IMG/VR virus record: IMGVR_UViG_3300017720_000042
Location: 1 to 30,039 of that record
Strand: one strand, 5' to 3'
Length of the DNA stretch: 30,039 nt
Origin: a virus
Shown here: positions 5,811-12,299 of the stretch, piece by piece
Layout of the letters: the number at the start of each line of letters is the position of its first letter
Numbering within the stretch: position 1 is the first letter of the stretch
Translations under genes and position numbers: made by a program
The notes under the pieces: generated by a model
Databases searched by the model: none
What the model was told of the DNA's origin: nothing
The model's input: the letters and a program-made list of their open reading frames with translations, nothing else

Positions 5811-6033
5811 CTTCTGCTCGAGTTAGCATACTACCTATGTCGTAGTCTAAAGTTTTAATAGCGTCATAAATATAACGACTATTTTTTTTAGCTAAGTTAA
5901 TTTCTATTGGACTAGACTCGATACCTAAGTTAGTATATTGAATACTATCTATTCTTAAACAGTTGTCTATTTTTTCCCTAGTAGATAAATTATTGTTTTT
6001 AAGTACGTTTTTTATTAGGTCTGGTATATTCAT
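5803..6033 (-). CDS. Hypothetical small phage protein (76 aa)
   Basis: A 76-residue, largely helical protein. The central part, 'IDSIQYTNLGIESSPIEIN' followed by KKNSRYIYDAIKTLD, has the look of a small protein often found next to recombination or lysis genes in phages of this host group, but I know no function for it. It overlaps the 48-residue membrane-protein gene upstream by 31-35 bp and the NinG-like gene downstream by 8 bp. Transcription from upstream of 6145 is implied. Confidence 0.7.
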   Translation of the reverse strand: MNIPDLIKNVLKNNNLSTREKIDNCLRIDSIQYTNLGIESSPIEINLAKKNSRYIYDAIKTLDYDIGSMLTRAEDA

Positions 6034-6145
6034 AATATTTATAAATATAACAAATACTATTAAACAACAATACTAAAACTAGTAGAGAAAATATATTAAT
6101 ATGCGATTCTCCACAAATTCCGAAAAAGTGTTTTATTAGTTCCAT
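5999..6145 (-). CDS. Small membrane protein (48 aa)
   Basis: Open frame of 48 codons, ATG 6143-6145 to TAA 5999-6001. A short amphipathic N-terminus (MELIKHFFGICGESH) precedes one transmembrane helix (about residues 17-36, IFSLLVLVLLFNSICYIYKY) and a basic tail (RPNKKRT) that should stay in the cytoplasm. It starts right after the A+T-rich repeat region, next to the holin gene, so a role in lysis timing is possible, for example as antiholin or a second holin. It overlaps the 76-residue gene by 35 bp. Function is inferred from topology and place only. Confidence 0.72.
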   Translation of the reverse strand: MELIKHFFGICGESHINIFSLLVLVLLFNSICYIYKYYEYTRPNKKRT

Positions 6146-6175
6146 ATTTGCAAGTTATTAAAATTCTTATATATT

Positions 6176-6239
6176 ATACTATTATATACTAGTATTATAA
6201 TCTAGTTATATAAATATACTATTATATACTAGTGTTATA
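6176..6239. repeat. Pair of 24-bp direct repeats in A+T-rich noncoding region
   Basis: ATACTATTATATACTAGTAT begins at 6176 and recurs at 6216; over 24 bp the copies differ only at 6194/6234. The start-to-start distance is 40 bp, close to four helical turns. Copy 1 contains the perfect palindrome ATACTAGTAT. The stretch 6146-6264 holds no gene and is the most A+T-rich part of the window, so it may be an operator, promoter region or origin. Confidence 0.85.
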
Positions 6240-6246
6240 CTATAAG

Positions 6247-6276
6247 AAGCGTTTTAAGACGCTTTTATTTTTTTTT
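6247..6276 (+). terminator. Hairpin at end of holin gene; terminator-like on the plus strand
   Basis: AAGCGT pairs with ACGCTT round a 6-nt loop. On the plus strand TTATTTTTTTTT follows, the usual form of an intrinsic terminator. On the minus strand the hairpin stands just after the holin stop, but only CTTATAG follows. It could end the lysis transcript weakly or block antisense transcription starting in the A+T-rich repeats. Confidence 0.55.
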
Positions 6277-6663
6277 GGTACTAGCATATTCTTTAGCTAT
6301 TTTTTCTCCTGTACGCCCTATAACGTAGCCTCCTATACCTAATTGAAGTAAATTCCAAAACTCGTTTTCTAATTCAGGTATTGGTAGCTGAAATAACGGA
6401 GCTAAGAATTTAACGTATATAACTATAAAACCAAAAGCTAACATTAGAATAGGTCTCCAACTACGCTGTAACCAATTACCCTTAGCTTCTTGTATAATTA
6501 TATCTGTTTGCATTTGCTGAAGCTCTAACTCTTTTTGTTTAAGTGTCTCAAAGATTTTACGTTTAGCTTCTAAGCGTTCTTCGTCATTAGTAATTAAGTC
6601 GTCTAGCAAATCGCTAACTCCCTTAAAAACATTACTACCGAAAAATTCTAGTATTTTTTTCAT
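6265..6663 (-). CDS. Holin-like membrane protein (3TM holin type)
   Basis: A 132-residue protein with a long charged, helical N-terminal half (residues 15-60: many E, K and Q, probable coiled coil). WLQRSWRPILML follows at 64-75, and then hydrophobic segments at about 71-90 and 101-116. The 'NW(L/V)..(W)RP' junction before the first membrane helix is typical of phage/GTA holins with helical N-termini. The tail is basic (STKKK). It would collect in the inner membrane and open it to release or activate the amidase encoded three genes upstream. ATG 6661-6663 overlaps the upstream stop as ATGA. A hairpin follows the stop codon. Confidence 0.75.
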   Translation of the reverse strand: MKKILEFFGSNVFKGVSDLLDDLITNDEERLEAKRKIFETLKQKELELQQMQTDIIIQEAKGNWLQRSWRPILMLAFGFIVIYVKFLAPLFQLPIPELENEFWNLLQLGIGGYVIGRTGEKIAKEYASTKKK

Positions 6664-6788
6664 CGACCCTGACTATTATATTTTTTTTTATAACCCTTGC
6701 TAGTTTTAAGTCTACTAGCGTTTTTACTATGTACTCCAGGACGTTTTTTCCTTTTTGTTTTATATATAGATATATTTTTATTCTTCAT
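6660..6788 (-). CDS. Small basic protein with KRPGVHSKNASR motif (42 aa)
   Basis: Open frame of 42 codons from ATG 6786-6788; its TGA overlaps the holin ATG as ATGA. The product is extremely basic, with KRKKRPGVHSKNASRLKTSK followed by GYKKKYNSQGR. The 'K(R)xGVHxKxxxSxxKxSxxYKKxYxxQGR' pattern is familiar from tiny phage proteins encoded near lysis genes, all of unknown function. It may bind RNA or nucleic acid, or act with the holin. It overlaps the 53-residue gene upstream by 11 bp. Confidence 0.78.
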   Translation of the reverse strand: MKNKNISIYKTKRKKRPGVHSKNASRLKTSKGYKKKYNSQGR

Positions 6789-6939
6789 TACTCCAGCGAA
6801 ATTGTAATTGTATAATTAATAAATATATGTCTAATTCATAATAATTAAATTCTCCTACAGGGTCAGGCTCGTAATATGCCCAACCAACGATCATACCACT
6901 AGTAAGTAAATTAATAATACTAAAATCGTATTTATTCAT
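6778..6939 (-). CDS. Small hypothetical protein (53 aa)
   Basis: Open frame of 53 codons, ATG 6937-6939 to TAA 6778-6780, 2 bp after the amidase stop. The protein begins MNKYDFSIINLLTSGMIVGW; residues 7-20 could form a short hydrophobic segment, and the remainder is acidic and aromatic (YYEPDPVGEFNYYELDIYLL). Its place between the amidase and holin suggests a lysis accessory such as a spanin-like or antiholin factor, but no lipobox or clear signal peptide is present. Function unknown. Confidence 0.68.
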   Translation of the reverse strand: MNKYDFSIINLLTSGMIVGWAYYEPDPVGEFNYYELDIYLLIIQLQFRWSNEE

Positions 6940-6941
6940 TT

Positions 6942-7385
6942 TTACCAACGTTCTGAAATGTTTTCGTATTCTTTTTTAGCATCAAAGCAAGGACAAGCCT
7001 TACTAGAAAAATCGTTATGCCCATATATATTAACATTACCATAAGTGTCTTTTAGTTGACAAAGTAAATCTACTAAGCTGTCTTTTTGTTCTTCTGTCCT
7101 AGTATCTTTAGCAATCCATTTACCATTTTTACCCCTCTCTGCTTCTACGCCTCCGATATAACAAAGTCCGATACTATCCCAATTTTCGCCTTTTGTGTGA
7201 GCCCCTGACATTTCTATAGGACGACCCTCTTCTACTAGTCCGTTACGTTGAATGACAAAGTGATAACCAATGTCTCTCCAACCTCTTTTTAAGTGCCAAC
7301 GTCTAATCTCTTCTACTGAAACGTCTTTACCCTCCTGAGTTGCAGAGCAGTGAATTATTATTTTATTAATTTTTCGCAAGGACAA
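6942..7385 (-). CDS. N-acetylmuramoyl-L-alanine amidase (endolysin), TTG start
   Basis: A 147-residue single-domain amidase of the T7 lysozyme/amidase-2 class, which cuts the bond between MurNAc and the stem peptide. Zinc ligands are H12 (in IIHCSAT), H123 (in YGHNDF) and C131 (in SKACPC); Y41 and K129 match the catalytic pair of T7 lysozyme. There is no cell-wall-binding domain and no signal peptide, so it needs a holin. No ATG is available: a stop codon stands just upstream (7386-7388) and the next methionine comes after the first zinc ligand. Translation must start at TTG 7383-7385 or TTG 7377-7379. It overlaps a 41-codon frame by 28 bp, which may couple and limit its translation. Confidence 0.93.
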   Translation of the reverse strand: MSLRKINKIIIHCSATQEGKDVSVEEIRRWHLKRGWRDIGYHFVIQRNGLVEEGRPIEMSGAHTKGENWDSIGLCYIGGVEAERGKNGKWIAKDTRTEEQKDSLVDLLCQLKDTYGNVNIYGHNDFSSKACPCFDAKKEYENISERW

Positions 7386-7483
7386 TTAGTTTTTAATTTA
7401 TCTAGAAAATTATTCCATTTATTATGTCTCCAACATCTAAACGTTTCTAGTTTTTTCGTTATGTATTTTAATAGTCTAATCAT
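7358..7483 (-). CDS. Small basic hypothetical protein (41 aa) overlapping the amidase
   Basis: Open frame from ATG 7481-7483 to TAA 7358-7360, coding for 41 residues that begin MIRLLKYITKKLETFRCWRH and include a CPC pair near the end. It fills the gap between the LamG-like gene and the amidase and overlaps the amidase start out of frame. Terminating ribosomes would be in place to restart at the amidase TTG. I recognise no family. It may be a translational coupler more than a functional protein. Confidence 0.6.
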   Translation of the reverse strand: MIRLLKYITKKLETFRCWRHNKWNNFLDKLKTNCPCEKLIK

Positions 7484-7487
7484 TTTA

Positions 7488-8435
7488 TTAATTTATTATT
7501 TGAGGTACTCTATTAGCTAAAGTCATTGAAGTATCGGAACTAGCATTTGGGGCGGACGAAGTGCTAGAAGCGTTAGGTATTGACCAAGTGCTACCGTTAA
7601 AGGTTGCTCCGTCTCCCATTCTAAACCAACTATTTAAAAATATATTGCTTACTCTAGATCCTGAAGCAGGGTCGTTTAAGTTTAATCTATACTCATTATT
7701 TATTCCGTCAAAATAATTAGCTGACGCAGTTTCCCAACCGAAGAAAGCTCCCCTCCAAGTTGCGACTTCGTCTATTTCTCCTACAAATTCGCTAGAAGTT
7801 GTTCCTGCATCGTTAGTATTTCCAATAACAAAGTTTTGTCCTGTTGGATAAGGAGTACATAAAGGGTTACAAGTATTAGGAACATTTTTTATTTCCTCTA
7901 AGTAATTATTAGCATTTAAACCCTGCTGATAAGCTCTGAATACTTGCCTAGAAAATACTTGAGGATCCATTCCGTCAGGCTCTATTCCTGCTACTAATAA
8001 TATAGGTTTGTTTAAATCATATTGGTTTAAATCTATTATGCAACTACAATTAGCCCTAGTTTCTCCTGTCCTTTTGAAAAACCAATTTAAAGTTAAAGTA
8101 GTAGTAGTTTTTCTTACAAAAATAGAATAACCTTTACCGTTAGCAGTATTAAATATATCTTGACTAAAATCAATTATACATCTTTGATTAAAGTTACTAA
8201 AAGTTGTAATTGTTGGCGATACTTTAACCCAAGCATAAAACCCAAAACCATTTTGAGTATTCATATTGTAAGTAGCAGCCGGAGTTGAAATTGCCTCTCC
8301 TGGCGTTATGCCGTCATAGGCTATACTATACTCATTAAAAGTTTGTGATAAGTCAGCATAAGCAGACCCCCAACCTATATCATTTGGTATTCCGTCTCCC
8401 CACCAAGTAGTTTTATATATTTCTCCCCAAGCCAT
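7488..8435 (-). CDS. LamG/concanavalin-A-like virion protein
   Basis: A 315-residue protein of beta-sandwich character. The pattern of a LamG-like (concanavalin A-like) domain covers about residues 40-245: alternating strands such as FGFYAWVKVSP, RCIIDFSQD, YSIFVRK, LTLNWFFK, ILLVAGIEPDG and FVIGNTND, and the closing EFVGEIDEVATWRGAF with 'IDEV.....F' typical of LamG C-termini. Such domains bind carbohydrate or protein, and in phages they sit on tail tips, fibres or capsid surfaces. It lies between the fibre gene and the amidase, so attachment to the host surface is the likely role. There is no signal peptide. The C-terminal 60 residues are serine- and asparagine-rich. Confidence 0.72.
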   Translation of the reverse strand: MAWGEIYKTTWWGDGIPNDIGWGSAYADLSQTFNEYSIAYDGITPGEAISTPAATYNMNTQNGFGFYAWVKVSPTITTFSNFNQRCIIDFSQDIFNTANGKGYSIFVRKTTTTLTLNWFFKRTGETRANCSCIIDLNQYDLNKPILLVAGIEPDGMDPQVFSRQVFRAYQQGLNANNYLEEIKNVPNTCNPLCTPYPTGQNFVIGNTNDAGTTSSEFVGEIDEVATWRGAFFGWETASANYFDGINNEYRLNLNDPASGSRVSNIFLNSWFRMGDGATFNGSTWSIPNASSTSSAPNASSDTSMTLANRVPQIIN

Positions 8436-8436
8436 A

Positions 8437-8595
8437 TTATTTATTTTTGTCGTTATACATTATATACCACCTATGAAGCGTATATCCTAAAGTGGCAATT
8501 AATAATAAAATTTTTAATATCAATTCAATATCTGTAAAACTGATGCCTATAGCACCAAAATTAATTCCGTATAATTTTAAGTCTTGCATATTCAT
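8437..8595 (-). CDS. Small single-span membrane protein, holin-like (52 aa)
   Basis: Open frame of 52 codons; ATG 8593-8595 overlaps the upstream stop by one base (TAATG). The protein has a polar N-terminus with an amphipathic stretch, one transmembrane helix (about residues 22-40, DIELILKILLLIATLGYT) and a basic C-terminus (HRWYIMYNDKNK). This layout is frequent in small phage membrane proteins encoded near the tail fibre and endolysin, and it is a second holin or antiholin candidate beside 6265-6663. No motif distinguishes these options. Confidence 0.75.
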   Translation of the reverse strand: MNMQDLKLYGINFGAIGISFTDIELILKILLLIATLGYTLHRWYIMYNDKNK

Positions 8596-8936
8596 TAGTT
8601 CCAACTACTAGGAAACCCCTCTTCAATAGTTGGGTTAGTATTTTCATTATATATTTTTGTGTATTCTCTTAAAACAAACTCTTCCATATTCGCCAAAGGC
8701 TCTGCAGGAATTTGTTCTAAACACCATTCTATAACCTCTGCTTCAGTTACGTCTTCAAATGGTATAAAATCGTCTCCTTTGTCTTCAGAAAAAGTACAAC
8801 TTACGTTTTGAGAAAACATAGCTTCGTCTGACTCAATTTTATAAGTTAGGGTTGCTTCTACTATATATCCGTCTTCAGTTTTTCGTTCTAAATTTGTTAT
8901 ACTATAAGTACCTGGTTTTGAATTTTTTTTAGGCAT
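8595..8936 (-). CDS. Hypothetical virion-associated protein (113 aa)
   Basis: A 113-residue acidic protein. Residues 10-60 contain several predicted strands (GTYSITNL, YIVEATLTYKI, NVSCTFSE). Residues 60-85 include FIPFEDVTEAEVIEWCLEQI, a 'F.pye.lTe..vi.W' segment that occurs in small structural proteins next to fibre genes in other tailed phages. It lies 10 bp after the fibre gene and overlaps the small membrane protein gene by one base. Probably a tail or fibre accessory protein, by position. No enzyme motif. Confidence 0.66.
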   Translation of the reverse strand: MPKKNSKPGTYSITNLERKTEDGYIVEATLTYKIESDEAMFSQNVSCTFSEDKGDDFIPFEDVTEAEVIEWCLEQIPAEPLANMEEFVLREYTKIYNENTNPTIEEGFPSSWN

Positions 8937-8946
8937 ATTATTATTT

Positions 8947-11664
8947 TTAAGTTATTCTTATTCTTACTGTTCCTGCTTTATGGTATAAGCCCATAAGTTC
9001 TATACCTCCTGTAGCAGCCGCTGAGTCGTCAGCAAAATCTTGTAACCTAGGTATAACTATTTGGTTGTTAGTAGTACCTGTTCCTTTATAAACTTCTATA
9101 GCGTTTTGTACACTACCAAAAGAACTACCTGCTCCAACTACAAAAGAAGGGTCTGAATATAAAGCACCTTTATTAAATACTCCTGTTAGTACTGTATCTT
9201 TTACAAAATTAACTGAATTTGTGCTTAAACCTGCGCCTAATAAATTCATTTTGCTTTTATTACTAATACTAGAGCTTGTACCTGTTATTGTGTTGTTTTG
9301 TGAATTTGCTCCAGTTATACTATTTCCTTGACCAAATATATAATTAGCATTTCCTGAAGTTGGGTTAGCATTATTTTGAGTTCCAATTACTATACTATTA
9401 TTTCCACCATTATTAACATTATCGTTTCCTATTACTACTCCATTATTACTTGTTACTGTAGAATTATAACCTATACTAACTGATCTTAAACCTGAGCTAG
9501 TATTTCCTTGACCCATAGCCAAACTATTATTACCTGTAACATTATTTTGATTACCTAGGGCTATAGACTGCGAAGCGTTTACTGTATTAGATAAACCACT
9601 AATAAAAGAATTTTTAGACTCTGTAGTAGTAGCTATATTATTACCATTACCTGTTACTATACTATTATTAGCAGAAAAATTACGATTAAGTGTATTACCT
9701 ACGTTATTTACGCTTCCTAAACAAGTTACGTTATCTATGTTATTTGTCCATATAGTATTATTAGTTCCTGTTAATATACTATTAGCTAAGTCTGTACCCT
9801 CTATACTATTAGAATAACCTGCTAATAAATTATTTTTACTAGTAGAATCAGTTATTTGGTCTATATTATCTCTACCTCCGACAATATTATTTTGACCTCT
9901 TGCAGTATTATTTTCTCCAACTATTAAAGAATTTTGTATTTTTTCTTGTAGTTGATTATCTTTACCTCCAATTAAATTATTAACCCCTAGTGAACGTTGA
10001 CTAGCTACATTTCCTGTACCACCAACAATAGTATTGAACATCGAATTTTCATTACTAAGTCCTACAGTTAAATTATTACCTGAAAATACCGTATTCCCTG
10101 TTCCAACAGCTAAAGCTGTAAAATCTTGTTGTTCGTAATTTGCGACTTGAAAATCATTACCTCCTGAATCAGGTCTAACACTAAAATTCCCTGCTGATTC
10201 AATATAGGGTTGTTCTGTAAGAGCTTCATTATCTGTAGCGTTAAGGTTAAGAAATCGTAATCTTCCTACATTTCCTATTCCTTGTTCTGAAGCATTTACG
10301 CCCCCTATAGAAAGAAAATTATTTCGCATTTGTAATCTCTCGTATTCTATTTCGTTTTGACTAGCGTCTGTATATAATTTATTATAGGTTAGACCGAAAT
10401 CATTACCTCCGTAACTTCGCCAATATAAAGAGTCTCTAGAATCATTTTGAGTAGTTAATCTACCTTTGTTATTACTATTAGAGTCAAAAGTACCCATATA
10501 TATATTTGAACTATTAACCGTAGTTCCTATACCCATTGAAATATTTCCGCTAAGAAAATTTAAATTAACGCTAGTACCTGAATTTGTACCTAAAGCAACG
10601 TCTCCGTCTGTTATTTCTACTCCATTGTCATTATTAGTTTGATTAACTATTAGTTTAGCATCGTCAATAGTTAGGTCTCCTGACATAGTGTCTCCTGTCT
10701 TAGAAACCTTATTTGCTACGTCTGTTTGTAAATTAGATATATCAGTAGCGTTAGTACTTATATTTGTCGCATTTACCACTATAGCGTCTCCATTAAGAGT
10801 TATATCTGCTGCATTATCGTTTATACCTTGAGTATTATTTGAAATATCGGTTGCATTAATAGAAATTTCTTGACTATTATTAGAAATATTAGTAGCGTTA
10901 GTAGATATATTAGTAACGTTTGTAGCTATAGCTGTAGAATTGTTAGCTATGTCAGTTTGGTTATTTGCTATTTCTGAAGAGTTAGTCGAAATGTTTGTAG
11001 CGTTTGTCGTAATGTTACTAGCGTTATTACTTATGTTTGTTACGTTAGTAGCTATTTGAGCAGCATTAGTATTTATATTACTAGTGTTAGTAGCTATGTC
11101 TGAAGCATTATTAGAAATAGCAGTAGCATTTAAAGTAATATCGTCTCTATTTATAACTATTTCGTCTGCATTGTCTTGAATATCGCTTGAATTAGTGTTT
11201 ATAGCAGTCTCTAAGGTTATTCCGTCAATTACTATTTTATTGTTTGAAGCAGTAGTAGATAGTCCGTTAGAGCCTAAAATTTCAAATATTTCTGAATCTA
11301 AATCTACGTCTCCTGTTCCTGAGTCTGCTTGAAAATCTAGATCCTGAGCAGTAATATTATTATCTACATAGTCTTTAATTGCTGCTGAGGTTGGAATAGT
11401 AAAATCATTATCGTTATTAGCTATTCCGTCTGCTTCGTCTATAAAGTTTTTTATAATAACAGTATTAGAAGTATCGATTAAACCCGTTCCAAATGATAAA
11501 TTTCCAGCTGCTTCTAAATTACCTGCGTTATCAATAGTTAAGCCTGAGCTATTTCCTGCTCCGTCAGTTAATAAAGTAGGAGTAGCGTTTAAGGTTTCAT
11601 TATTACTAGTTTTTAGTAACGCCTCGTAAGTTTCGCTAATTTTTTTATTTGTTAGATTTGCCAT
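8947..11664 (-). CDS. Trimeric tail fibre with heptad stalk and YadA-like head repeats
   Basis: A 905-residue fibre. Residues 1-150 form the attachment region. Residues about 155-315 are an almost pure run of 7-residue units of the 'NATNISN' or 'NTSDIAT' kind, with isoleucine or valine every 3-4 positions, which predicts a long trimeric coiled-coil stalk. KVSKTGDTMSGDLTID (about 318-333) is the common phage-fibre junction motif. Residues about 510-860 carry many repeats of the form 'N-x-I-V-G-x-x-N', such as NSLIVGENN, NNIVGGRDN and NSIALGNQN, typical of the left-handed beta-roll head of YadA-type trimeric adhesins. No chaperone endosialidase domain is visible at the end. It should bind the flavobacterial surface. 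The high N, T, S and I content, with few charges, differs from all neighbours. Confidence 0.9.
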   Translation of the reverse strand: MANLTNKKISETYEALLKTSNNETLNATPTLLTDGAGNSSGLTIDNAGNLEAAGNLSFGTGLIDTSNTVIIKNFIDEADGIANNDNDFTIPTSAAIKDYVDNNITAQDLDFQADSGTGDVDLDSEIFEILGSNGLSTTASNNKIVIDGITLETAINTNSSDIQDNADEIVINRDDITLNATAISNNASDIATNTSNINTNAAQIATNVTNISNNASNITTNATNISTNSSEIANNQTDIANNSTAIATNVTNISTNATNISNNSQEISINATDISNNTQGINDNAADITLNGDAIVVNATNISTNATDISNLQTDVANKVSKTGDTMSGDLTIDDAKLIVNQTNNDNGVEITDGDVALGTNSGTSVNLNFLSGNISMGIGTTVNSSNIYMGTFDSNSNNKGRLTTQNDSRDSLYWRSYGGNDFGLTYNKLYTDASQNEIEYERLQMRNNFLSIGGVNASEQGIGNVGRLRFLNLNATDNEALTEQPYIESAGNFSVRPDSGGNDFQVANYEQQDFTALAVGTGNTVFSGNNLTVGLSNENSMFNTIVGGTGNVASQRSLGVNNLIGGKDNQLQEKIQNSLIVGENNTARGQNNIVGGRDNIDQITDSTSKNNLLAGYSNSIEGTDLANSILTGTNNTIWTNNIDNVTCLGSVNNVGNTLNRNFSANNSIVTGNGNNIATTTESKNSFISGLSNTVNASQSIALGNQNNVTGNNSLAMGQGNTSSGLRSVSIGYNSTVTSNNGVVIGNDNVNNGGNNSIVIGTQNNANPTSGNANYIFGQGNSITGANSQNNTITGTSSSISNKSKMNLLGAGLSTNSVNFVKDTVLTGVFNKGALYSDPSFVVGAGSSFGSVQNAIEVYKGTGTTNNQIVIPRLQDFADDSAAATGGIELMGLYHKAGTVRIRIT

Positions 11665-11791
11665 TATTTTTAGTTTTTTTATTTTTTTCTTTTGTTGTAA
11701 CGTATTCTATAAGTTTACTAACATTTTGAAATTTAATTTTATATTCGCTTTGTTTCATATACTCTATGCCATTATTAAAAAAATGATTCAT
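11645..11791 (-). CDS. Small basic protein (48 aa) between connector and fibre genes
   Basis: Open frame of 48 codons. ATG 11789-11791 overlaps the stop of the 168-residue gene as ATGA, and the 3' end overlaps the fibre start by 20 bp. The product begins MNHFFNNGIEYMKQSEYKIK and ends in a lysine-rich tail (TTKEKNKKTKNNGKSNK). No family is recognised. Overlaps at both ends suggest that it is translated and couples the connector to the fibre gene. A start at the internal methionine (residue 12) is possible. Confidence 0.65.
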   Translation of the reverse strand: MNHFFNNGIEYMKQSEYKIKFQNVSKLIEYVTTKEKNKKTKNNGKSNK

Positions 11792-12294
11792 AATACCCAG
11801 CCTGTAAAAGTTGCTGACATATCCGGGTACATTTGGTCGTTTCTATTTTGCCAATACTTAGGAAACTTAGCAGAAGCATTAAAAGACATATAATCTATAA
11901 AACGTCTAGTATAAAATTCTGCAAAATTTCTATGTTTTTGAACTAAAAAGTCTACTTCGTCTTTGTTAGGACTAGTAGCATTTTCAGCAGTATGTTTAAA
12001 TAACCCTCCGTTTCTTAATTCTATAGAACTAAAAGGGAGGAAATCGACCATACTATAGTGAATTAACATTGGCTGAATATAGTCGTTTAGCAAGTCTGTT
12101 TGGTCTTGAGTAACTGTTCCATTAAGTATAGCTTCAGAAAATTGATTATATAAAGCAGTGCCCATATAATTTTGTATATGCATCTGCTGGGCTATTTTGA
12201 TAAATTGGATAAACTTATCCGTATCTAAATTTCCGTTGATTATAGTATTTCTAACTAAATCTGTTCTATTTATAAATAGTGCTGTTTCTGCCAT
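11788..12294 (-). CDS. Head-tail connector / head completion protein (DUF6712-like)
   Basis: A 168-residue, mostly helical protein. The N-terminal part, 'NGNLDTDKFIQFIKIAQQMH' then IQNYMGTALYNQFSEAI, is typical of a small protein family placed after the portal or capsid genes in Bacteroidota phages and thought to be a gp6-like connector. RNGGLF and FLVQKHRNFAEFYTRRF follow. It should form a ring under the portal and join head to tail. It starts 5 bp after the portal stop and overlaps the next small gene as ATGA. The family name is from memory of sequence style and was not searched. Confidence 0.68.
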   Translation of the reverse strand: MAETALFINRTDLVRNTIINGNLDTDKFIQFIKIAQQMHIQNYMGTALYNQFSEAILNGTVTQDQTDLLNDYIQPMLIHYSMVDFLPFSSIELRNGGLFKHTAENATSPNKDEVDFLVQKHRNFAEFYTRRFIDYMSFNASAKFPKYWQNRNDQMYPDMSATFTGWVL

Positions 12295-12299
12295 AATTT

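Noticed and set aside
6105-6125. CTCCACAA and similar sequences as DnaA boxes
   Set aside because: They differ from TTATCCACA at several positions, lie in coding sequence and do not cluster.
11690-11720. ACGTTACA near 11705 as a fibre-gene promoter
   Set aside because: No CAAAT is found at the right spacing, it is inside a small coding frame, and it is far from the fibre ATG.
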